From an uncultured Eubacteriales bacterium (lineage in GTDB: Bacteria > Bacillota > Clostridia > Oscillospirales > Oscillospiraceae), in assembly GCA_900554705.1 (NCBI GenBank), contig USIH01000022.1, forward strand, positions 1 through 21,103: a stretch of DNA of 21,103 nt, in the 5' to 3' direction. The translations under genes were made by a program, and so were the position numbers. Each line of letters starts with the position of its first letter. The stretch's first letter is position 1. Of the stretch, positions 1 to 9,600 are shown one piece after another. The notes below the pieces were generated by a model, which worked only from the letters and a program-made list of their open reading frames with translations, had not been told where the DNA came from and searched no databases.

Positions 1-344
1 TCCTCGCCGGTGTTTTCGACGATGAGCGCCAGCACGTTCTGGGCGGTCTCGTCCGAGCCGTCCTCCACATAGGCCCCGCTGTAGTATCCGCCGCTCAGAA
101 GGCGCAGGCCGCCGTCCAGCTCGCGCGCGGCAAGCTGCGGCAGAGCGGTGAAGCCGTCGATGGAAAAGCCGTCTGCAGCGGAGGTTTCCGTCTGCGGCGC
201 GGTCGTGCTCCCTGCGTCCTCGCCCTTCTTCGGCTGGCGCAGCGCAAAGCACAGGACAAGCGCGATAACGGCAAGGATGCCCGCCGCAAAGAGCAGGACA
301 AGGACGGTGTCGCGGCGTTCGCGGCGATGTTTCGGATCAGTCAT
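1..344 (-). CDS. N-terminal part of a single-pass membrane protein of unknown function (runs off the window)
   Basis: The reading frame starts at an ATG at 344-342 preceded by AAAGAGGTG and stays open to the window edge, so only the first ~114 residues are visible. The N-terminus is basic (MTDPKHRRERRDT), followed by a hydrophobic segment at about residues 13-35 and then a low-complexity Thr/Ala/Glu stretch to about residue 57. This fits a signal anchor with an extracellular domain on a flexible linker. The visible start of that domain (about residues 58-114, including GGLRLLSGGYYSGAYVED) matches no family I can name. It lies 75 nt downstream of the cysteine peptide gene on the same strand, with a hairpin between, so it may be expressed by read-through. 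I see no clear promoter of its own. The call as a real gene rests on the RBS, the membrane-anchor pattern and the open frame. Confidence 0.7.
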   Translation of the reverse strand, partial: MTDPKHRRERRDTVLVLLFAAGILAVIALVLCFALRQPKKGEDAGSTTAPQTETSAADGFSIDGFTALPQLAARELDGGLRLLSGGYYSGAYVEDGSDETAQNVLALIVENTGE

Positions 345-380
345 GGTGCAGCACCTCTTTTCAGATATGTCCGATACAAC

Positions 381-408
381 AATGTGGAAGCCCGAGGGCT
401 TCCACATT
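381..408 (-). terminator. Perfect 12-bp hairpin, probable terminator or attenuator after the peptide gene
   Basis: The segment is an exact inverted repeat: 12-bp arms (AATGTGGAAGCC on either strand) around a 4-nt loop. It begins 12 nt past the stop codon of the 420-644 gene. On the minus strand the downstream bases are GTTGTATCGG, only moderately T-rich, so termination may be partial. Read-through would allow expression of the membrane protein at 344-1. Confidence 0.6.
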
Positions 409-419
409 GCGTGTTTGTG

Positions 420-644
420 TTAAGAGCCGAAGACGAACTCGGTTCCGACCTCAAAAGGCTCGTAATACAGCGCACAGGTCATCACCGTCTCCGGTGTGAA
501 AACGACCGTGCCGAAGCCCTCCGAATCGTACCATGAGCACTGGCTCGGATCGCCCTGCTGTGCCGTGACCTTGCAGGCCGTGATCGCCTCCATGAGAGTG
601 AAGTTCTCGTAGAAAAGTTCGGGTTTCTTATACAGTTTTTTCAT
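420..644 (-). CDS. Small cysteine-containing peptide (74 aa), possible secreted or modified-peptide precursor
   Basis: The ATG at 644-642 follows AGGTGA at a good distance (minus strand, 656-651) and the TAA is at 422-420. The product is 74 residues with three cysteines (Cys24, Cys36, Cys57) and many aromatic and acidic residues in its second half. The N-terminus MKKLYKKPELFYENFTLMEA has the KKPEL..E.F pattern that I associate, from memory, with short uncharacterised peptides common in gut Clostridia. That resemblance is not checked here. There is no signal peptide and no membrane segment. A leader-plus-core layout, with the core after about residue 22, is conceivable, but no peptide-modifying enzyme is visible in this window. 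It lies 44 nt downstream of the giant nuclease gene and may share its transcript or use the TATAAT box at 667-672. The function is unknown. Confidence 0.75.
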   Translation of the reverse strand: MKKLYKKPELFYENFTLMEAITACKVTAQQGDPSQCSWYDSEGFGTVVFTPETVMTCALYYEPFEVGTEFVFGS

Positions 645-650
645 TGTACG

Positions 651-672
651 TCACCTGCCCATTCTCATTATA
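651..672 (-). promoter_or_regulatory. Possible -10 box and RBS in front of the small peptide gene
   Basis: The minus strand carries a perfect TATAAT at 672-667 and AGGTGA at 656-651, ahead of the ATG at 644. No convincing -35 lies 16-18 bp upstream (the best is TGAATA at 695-690), and transcription from this box would leave a leader of only about 16 nt. It could be a weak independent promoter. No terminator separates the peptide gene from the giant gene, so co-transcription is equally possible. Confidence 0.35.
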
Positions 673-688
673 CAGCATACCACAGAAC

Positions 689-3600
689 CTATTCATTTGC
701 AAGCAAATTCTTGCTGCGCATGAAAATTGTTGCGATCTGTGCTCTTGTTGCGTTTTCTGCCGGATCCAAGTAATCGGTGTTTCCGACCTTGTTGCCGCCG
801 ACGACCTTGTTCTCGACCGCCCACGCAAATGCCGTGCGCGCGTAGTCGGAGACCTTCTGCGCGTCGGGGAAGGCGGCAAGGCTCTGCTTAGAGTCGGGCT
901 GACCGGCATAGCGCCAGAGGAAGGTCACCATCTGCTCGCGTGTGACCGCGGCGTCCGGCGCAAAGCTCGTTTCGCTGATGCCGTTTGTCACCTTGTTCTC
1001 CACTGCCCAAGCGACCGCGTCACTGTACCAGCAGTTTGCGGGAACATCGGTGAAGGAGGTCTTCGCCGACGCCTTCGGTTCGCCTGCCAGTCGGTAGAGG
1101 ATGGTGACGAGCATCGCACGCGTCAGCGTGCTGTCCGGCTCAAAGGTCTTCTCGGAGGTGCCCTTCATCAGACCGGCCTCGACGGCGTAGGTCACGCCCG
1201 CTTCGTACCACGCGCCCTTGACCAGATCCGTAAATGCGGGCTGGGGCTTGGGGTCGATCGGCTCGGAAGGAGTAATCGGCTCGGAAGGAGTGATCGGCTC
1301 GGAAGGAGTGATCGGGTCGATCGGCGTTTCATTGTTCCTCAGGCTGCTGTCCACCACGGTGAAGAAGTCCTCCGCGCCGTAGATCATCGAGCCGTCGGCA
1401 ACGCGCGCCATGACCGATCTTGCCGCTTCCGCGGTCTTCTTGTTGATCTGCATCTTGACAGCGGCGCTGCTGCGCAGGTTCGTCAGCGCCAAGACACCGT
1501 CGCCGGTGTTGGCGACCACGACCGCGCAGGAGGTCGAGCCGTTCCAAGTCAGGTCTTTGCCGATCTCATAATACATCTCGGTCGCGGTGGCAAGCGGCTT
1601 TGTGAGGGTCTGTGTCGCGCCGCCCGCGCTGCTGCTCTTGAGGGTGATGACCGTCAGATTGGCAGCGGTACCGTTGACCGCCTTCGCGCCGACCTGCACG
1701 TCGAGTCCGGCCGCGCCGTTTTCCAGATAGAAGACGACCGCCTGGTTCTTTGCGAGGTAGACCTCGGTCTTCGGGCCGTACTTCTCAAACTCTTCCATGC
1801 TGAAGCTGTTACCCATGCCGTCGATGATGGCCGTACCGGTCACGCTGCTTACGACCTCTCCCGGCGTCACCGCGCGGGTCTCGGAACGGCTCTGCACCGC
1901 TGCCGTGCGGGTCGCGCCGGTCGGGTTGGACGGCGTGGCATAGCCGGTCGGGACGCTCTGACCGAGAAGCAGCCACGCGTACTCGGGATAGTCAACAAAC
2001 GGGTTGCGGTTGCCCTGAATCGCCTGCGCAACTTCGTTACGCCCCATCTCCCAGGTGTCAACGGGATCCTTCTGCATCCACTGAAGGAGCACGTCGGTGC
2101 TTTCAAAGACATTCGTAAGGTCGCCGCACCGGCTGTAGCTGCTGCCGTAGCCCATGTAGACATAGAGGCAGATTCTTGCAACATCGCCCTTTACGCTGTC
2201 CAGCGGCTCATAGTAGCTGCTGCTGTAATAGCCGCCGAGCGCGTCGTTCGCGCCGGTGATGGTCGCGGTGGAAGCGGTGCCGTCCGTCACATTGCCGAAC
2301 TTTTTGTTGCCGCGATCGCTGTTTGTCGTCACGTCGTCCGGACGGATGTGCAGGATGTCCGCGCCCGGGCCGGAGGTCTCAAAGCCGCCGAGGCTCTTCG
2401 GCCAGACGTGCTCGCGGTTCCAGCCGGGGGCAGAGGCGCTGTTCTGACTCATCTCGGCCTCATAGCCGGTGTAGAGCAGCGTAACCTTCTGATTCTCTTT
2501 CTGGCAATCCGTCTTGTTGGCGTATTTCTTGCAATCGTCGTAAGAGGTGCTGCCGGTCTTCCGTGCGGTGTTGAGCGCACGCAGGCGGGCAAGCAGTGTG
2601 CTGCCGCTCTGCTGCGACAGGGTCGCATAATCGTAAAGTCCGTCGGTATAGTAGTTGCTGCCGCCGTTCGCGGAGATCGCAGTGCAGATCACGCCGCGCG
2701 TACCGGAGTTGTAGGTTGTGCTGTAGGTCGTTGGCTGCTCCGTGCTGCCGCCGGTCACGGTGATGCTCTTGTAGCCGTGCTTCGTCGTGCCGTCCGGCAG
2801 GGTGTAGGTCGCGCGCACCTGCGTCGTGCCTGCGGCAACGCCCTTGACGGTGCAGATGTCGCCAGCCGTCTCCATGGTAGCCACCGTGCTCTTGGAATTG
2901 CTCCACGCAGGAATCGCATCCGTTACCTTTACACCGTCGGCATAGAGCGCCGCTTGCACGTATGCCTCTTCACCGATCGCGATCGTCGTCTTATCCACCG
3001 TCAGCTCGACCGTATAAGTCACGGTCGTGGTGGTCCCGGCATCACCGGTGGTGTAGTAGGTCGTCGTCGTGCCGGAGCCGGACTGGCGATAGATCTGCGG
3101 CAGGAGCATAGAACTACTCGTAGCGGAGGTGTAGGTTGTAAATCTCGGGGTGTTTACATTATAGAGAATACGTCCGTAGCCGCTGGCCGTGTTCTGAATG
3201 GTGGCACTACCGTCGGAGGCAATGGAGATCGTCCACGTAGTCGTTCCCTTGTCCCAAGCCATCTTCTTAACAGCCGTTGCACCCAGAAGCTTGCCGCTCT
3301 CGTTTGCTAGCGTCCACTCGCCTTTCTTGCCGCCCAGCGTCAGCACCACTGCGTCGTCGGGCTTGGTCACGGTGTTTTTGTCCGCCGAGAAAACAGCTTC
3401 TATCCGTCCCATGTAATCCTTTGTAATCGTTCCCGCCACAGAGTCGTTCGTGTTGGAGGCGATCAGAAGGCGATCTCCCGCTTGCAGGGTAGAGTCGTCC
3501 GTTACCAACGTCCAGTCGCCGCTGCCGCCGGTGGTCACATCGTAGGTATAGCAGGCATAGAGCGCGGTATCTGCGTTAAAGGTGTAGGTGCTTCCCGCCG

Positions 3601-6600
3601 CGTTGAGCGTCGGGGCGGTCGTGGTCGCCGCGGTCTTCGCCGCGACCCAGCCGACAAAGCGGTAGCTGACGCCGCCGGCAGTATAGTCGCTCATGGTTGG
3701 CAGCGTTGCGGAGGTCCCGGTCACCGCCGCAGGCGCGGTCTGCGTGGAGGGAACAAGATAGGTCAGCGTGTAGCTGCTCACGGTCTCAGTCTTCTGGTAG
3801 CCGCACTTGGTGCAGGTATAAGTAAGCGTGTTTCCGGAGGTCACACCTGCACCGAACGTGTGCGGCTCTTCGATGATCTCGCCGCAAGCGCAGGAAGCGT
3901 AGTGGGTCGACGCATCATTTTCCGCGTACTCCGCCGTGTAGCTGTGCGTATGCACCGCGTCGCCCGACACGTAACCGCAGACGGAGCAAACGTTCTTTTT
4001 CGTCGTCTCGTTGTAGACGAAGGTATGCGCCGCCTTGTCTGTGATCTCGTTGCAGCGCGTGCAGAGGTGCCAATGCTCCTCGGCGTCGTACGTCCAGCCG
4101 GTGTAGCTGTGGCCAAGCGGAAGGATGTTCTCGGCCTTGGTCTTGTCGCAGGCCGAGCCGTCGAGCCTCGTGGCAGTGCAGGTGTAGGTGCGCAGGCCGG
4201 AGGCCGTACAGGTCGCCTGCTGCGTGACCGTGGAGCTGCCCCACACGTGCGTATGGCCGGTGACGGTGATGTCTCCGGTGTGGATCGCGGAGGCGTAGAT
4301 CTTGCCGTCGCTGCCGGTGAGCTGGAGGGTGACATAGGTCGTGCCCGCGCCAGCCGCGTAGGCGAAGTCCGCGTTGTTGTAGCAGTTCACGACATTGGCG
4401 TTGTTACTCTTCCAGTACTCGCTGAAGGTCAGCGCGTTAAGAAGCGCCTTAGCCGCAGCGGGCGCGGTGCTGTCGACCGCGATCGTATAGGAAAGCTTGG
4501 AGGAATCGGTCGCCGTCTCGGTGCTCAGAGCGGTCGTCGCCGCCGTGGCAGTGACATAGAAGTAGGCCGTGTTCATCACGTTGCCGCAGACGTCGCACTT
4601 CTCGACCAATCTGCCTCTGCCGTCAAGGGTCGCGGAGGCGTTGTAGCTGGCTTTCGTGCCCAGCTCCCAGTGGGAGCTGCCGGTGTGGCCGCAAGGCTCC
4701 GCCGTGGCCAAGCCGAAGCCGCCCGCTTCGATGATGGCGTCGCGGATGGAAATGTACTGATAGCCGCTCTCATTGGGGATCGGATCATGGATGCGGACGG
4801 CGTCGAAGTAGAAGTCGTACGCGCCGTCTTCCTTGATGTCAAAGGCGGTGGAATAGGCCGCCGTGATCTTGACGTGATAGACACCGTAGTCCAGACCGCT
4901 TACCTTGAGGACAGGGATCTGGTAGTAGTTCGTGGACTCGCCGCCGGCGGGTCTCCAGTGGTGCGTTTCCACGCGCTTGACGTAGAAGGGGCCGGTCGAG
5001 CCTTCCGTCGCGGCCACATAGCTCTCGCCGTTTTTGACGAAGAAGCCTTCCGGTTCATAATAAACCTCAAAATTGCCCTCGGCGTCGATTGTGAGCTTGG
5101 AATATGCGCCGGTGCTGCTCACGTTGCCGTCCTTATCGCAGCGGACGGCCTCCATGTAGGCCACGCTCTCAAAGCCTTGCGCAACGTATTCATAGCCGCG
5201 ATAGGTGGAGATGAGCTTGGCGTAGACGCTCTTTCCGTCCTTCGTCACCTGCACCATGAAGGCGCCGGTGTTGTCAGAGGTCACGGAAACGACGTCGAAG
5301 CCGGTGCCCGCGAAGTCAAACTCGACATAGGGGTTTCTTTCCTGCGCGGAGGGGTTGCTCTCCGCCTTGCTCACGGTGACCCTATGGGTGCTGCCGGCGG
5401 AATACTGCGTGTAGGTGCCGTCATAGTTGGTATCGTATTCGACGATGTCGGCAGCCGTGAGGCTGGAGGTCTGCGCGGTGACGGACTCCGTGCCGAGCGT
5501 CGTCCATGCGCCGTGCTTGCCGTCAACATAGCCAAAGGCGGAGTTGCTGTCTTCATAGTAGACGGCGGAGGCGGGCTTGACGGTGATGGTCGCGGAAGCG
5601 GTCTTGCCGTTTGCCGCCGTGACGGTGTAGGTGCAGCTGACCGCAGCGCTGAGGATGCCGTTGGGCGTGAAGGTGACGGTCATGTCGCCGTTCACGGTAA
5701 AGTCGGCCTGTGCACCGTTCAGAACCACGCTTGCCGCAGCGGTGTTTGTAAAGACGTCGTTTGCGAGGATGTTGAAGGTCACGGGACGGTCGAAGTCCAC
5801 GATGACGGTGTCGTTATTGGCGACCACATCCGTCGACTGCTCACCGACCGTGATCTTGACGGTGGCGCGCGGCACATTGGCCGTCACGCCGCTCTGCGTG
5901 TCGGTCGCCGTCATGCCAGAGACATAGACGGTGATGACCGTTCCGGCGGCAAGGCCGGAGACATCGAGCGTCGCGGTGCCGTCAGCGTTCTTCGTGATCA
6001 CGGCGCCTGCATTGCTCGTCGCCCAGACGAGCTTGTCGCCGTTGACGGTGAAGCCGGTCGTCTCGCCCGCGCCGTTTTTGACCAGCTTATCGAGCGGGAC
6101 ATTGTTCGAGCCGAACGGAACGGTAAAGTCGCCGGTCGTGCCGCCGTCGTGGGTGATCTGCGCGGTGTAGGAAACGCGCTTGACATAGACCTTATAGGTC
6201 GCGCTGCCCGCGCTGACTCCGTTGCCGGTGAGGCCGGTAACGGTCACGGTGAGGATGGAATCCTTCGTGACGGCGGAGTAGTCGAGTTTGCCGTCTGCCG
6301 TGATGCTCACTGCTTCGGAAGTGTCGGTGTTGTTCACGACGCTCCACGCGGCGGTGCCGCCCTTGACGACGCTGCCGGTCTTGCTGTTGTCATCCGTCAG
6401 CTCGTTGACCACATAGGCCTCGAGCGGAAGGACGCAGTCAGCCGCAGCGGAGCTGTCGGTCTTGTAGACCGTGTACTGGACCTCGGTGTCCGCGCCGGAG
6501 AGCACCTCATAAATGACGGTGCGGTAAGTGGCGGTCTGTTCGCCGACGATCACCTTTGCCTGCGTGGAGACCGTATGATCAACGTTGTTCAGTTCGTCGT

Positions 6601-9600
6601 GGACGACGTAGCTGACCTGCACCAGCGCATAGGTGCCGGAAGCCGAGCCGTTGGTCGTGATCACACCAGTGCTCGGGTCGATGGTCATGGCATTGTTTTT
6701 CTCAACGATGCTCCACGTCGGCTGGCCGACCTGCGACCAGTTGGGATAGTCGTCAATGTTCGGTACAAGTGCGCTGGTCAGAGTCGCGGTTTCCTTGCCG
6801 TACGGGATCTCGCCCGCGTTGGAGATCGTGATCTGCTCGCCTGCATAGTAGATCTGCGCACGGAACGGGTTGGGATTGCCGAACAGGAAGAGGTTATAGC
6901 AAGTACCGGAGCCGTAAGAGCCGGCATTCAGATGATCGCCGTAGGCGCCGCTGCCGTAAACACGGAAGCGGGCATTCTCCGGTCTCGGCGATCCCCAGTC
7001 CAGCGTGTTAAACAGGATGCTTCTGTTCGAGCTGTATACGCTCTGGATGTTTACCACATCCGCCTGATAACCGTCAACGGTTTTCACGCCCGTATGCCAG
7101 CTGATCGTCCAGAGCGCCTTGGTGTCGTCCGCCGACGCATCGAGCACATAGCCGAACTCGTTGTTGCCCGTCGCGGTCGTAACGCTGTTTGCAAGGTAGT
7201 AGTTCGTGCCCTTCACGCGGATGGTGTAGTAGTGGTTCACGTCGTCAACCTGCTCGATGGTGAAGGCGAAGCCGTCGTCGATCCCCGTGATCTGGTCGAA
7301 GATGGCCTCTCCGTTCACCACATTGTCTCCGGTCTTTTCCATCGTGATGCCGGAGCCGTTCGCCGTTGCGCCGGAGCTGTAGGCCGTTGCGAGCGTGCCG
7401 GAGCCGGAGGCGTCGAGCGTGGCGATGGAGGCGTTGTTCTGAGCCTTGCCGATTTTGCCGTCCTCAACGACAAAGTCGTAAGTCTTGCTGCCGATCGTCT
7501 GCCCCCATGCCGGGGTCAAAATCTGATAGTCATTGATATCGACAACATAGCCGCTCTTTCTGCCCGCGATGATGTAGTCGCCCGACCAGTCGAAGTTGGG
7601 GTTGTTGTCGGTCGTGTTCGCCTTCGTCATCAGGGTATAGCCGCCGATCGCCTCGGAGACGGTGACGGTCTTGGTTGCGGTCGCGACGACCGTTCCGTCG
7701 GCGTTCTTGAAGGTGACGGTGATCATCGCACTGCCCAGCCCCATGCCGGTGAGCTTGCCGGTATTGTCTACGCTCACGGTATTCGGAGCATCGGACTGCC
7801 ACTCGGCCGTGTAGCCGCTGACGTCCTTCGCGGGGGTCGCGGTCAGCGTCGCCGTCAGGTTCTTGGTCTTACCGACGCGGAGGGTATCGGAGCCGCTGAT
7901 CGCGGCGGTGAAGGTGTACTGCGCGGCGGTGAAGACGGGATAGAAGGCCATGTCGGACGTGCCCATCGTACCGAGATCGGTCAGCGGGGCAGTCGCATTT
8001 TCGGTCTTCGCCCAGCCTGCGAAGGTGTAGTAGGTCTCGCCCTCGTCGGCCTTGACGGGGCTGTCGCTCGGCGCGTTGATCGCGGCGCCTTCCTTGACGG
8101 ATGTGGTCTTGAACGTGCTGCCGTCCGCATTATACCACGTAACGGTGTGGCTGTTCGCCACAACGGGATTCGTGGTGTAGCCGGTGACGGTGCCGCCGGT
8201 GACGGTCTGCGTTCCGCTGTCTGCATAAGTGGAGAAGCGATCCTTTAGGCTCGTGTTGAGGGTCAGATATCTGGTTCCGCTTGCATCGTTCTTAAAGGTA
8301 CCCTTCTCCGCATCGTAGGTCCAAATATACTTGGTGGTATCCGTCGGAAGGTTTGCGGAGAACGCAAGGCTCGTGCCGCTGCTCCAGCCGAGGTAGAGAC
8401 CGTCTGTCACATCGTAGATGTAGTACTTTCCGGCGGTGCCTGTGCTCTCCATGCGGAAGCTTGCGGCATCCGCCTGTGAGGTCGGGGCGGACAGATAGGA
8501 GTTGTTGCCGGAGCGTGCGCCCGCATAGTAGGTCGTGCCGCTATAGGTTCTTGCAAGGGTAAAGGTGTCGCCGCCCTCGCCCAGCTCGGCGTAGACCGCG
8601 CGGAAGGTCAGGTTGCCTTTCACGGTCGTGCCTGCAGGAGTGATGTAGGCGGGCGCGGTGGCGCCGCCGTAGGTGGTGCCATACCAGCCCTTGAAGGCGA
8701 AGCCGTCAGGCGCGTCGATCGTGGGAACGTCCGCCGCGGAGATCGTGTCGCCGTCGTAGTAGGTCTTCGTTAAAACGGGAGCGTCGCCGTCCTTGGCATA
8801 GTAAGAGACGGTGTACTGCGTCTTTTCCAGCCAGATGGCGTAGACGGTCTTGTTGCCGTCCATCGTGACGGTCTTGATCTCCACGTCGGAGTCTGCGGAA
8901 GCAGCCCAGCCGTAGAAGTCATAGCCCTTGCGGACGGGTGCATCGGTAGAGAGGGTATAGACTGTTCCCTCGACAAGACCGGTGACGTCTGCGGGCATAT
9001 TGGTCACTTCGTCCGTGGTGTTGGCATTGTAGGTCAGGGTGTAGGTCGCCTTAACGGTGATCTGATAGGTCGTCGTCTTGGTCACACCGTTCTCGGTATA
9101 GGAGACGGTAACGGTCTTGGTGCCCGCCGTGGTCATGTCCGGCGCGGAAACGCTCGTGGGCGTGACGACATTCTGCGTGGTGCTGCCGTTGCTGCCCGCG
9201 TAGGTCGCGGTGACGACCATGCCGTCGTAGCTGAACGTTTCGCCGAGAGAGAATTCCGTCTTCGTCGCCGGTGTCGTGATGGCAATGCTGTCGAGCGTGT
9301 AGGTGACGGAGGAATCTACATTGGTGGTATAGCCGGTGTAGGAGGTTCCGGCCTGCTCCGCGTAGTAGATAAAGGTCTGTCCACCAATATTTGTGGTCGT
9401 GCTCGTATAGCAGCGCCAGTCGCTGTTGTTGTAAACCCCGATGAAGCGGGACGTCGCCTTGTTTTTTAGATATCCGCTTGTGTCAACGGTAAAAACGTTG
9501 TTCGTGTTTGTACCGACCCTGACGCCGTTGTTCGTGTTGTTGCAGTACAGATAGTTCGTCCCGCTCTTGAAGCGATAGCCGTCGTCACCCTTTTCCAGCG

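Noticed and set aside
644..3310. 888-codon plus-strand open frame opposite the giant nuclease gene
   Set aside because: It is codon-aligned with the real gene, so it is open only because that gene avoids TTA, CTA and TCA codons. Its product is Arg/Gly/Val-rich without any domain, while the opposite strand encodes clear endonuclease and SLH motifs.
3482..8248. 1,588-codon plus-strand open frame opposite the giant gene
   Set aside because: Same explanation as the 644-3310 frame. There is no RBS, signal peptide or recognisable domain, whereas the minus-strand frame has Ig, cadherin-like and CxxC modules.
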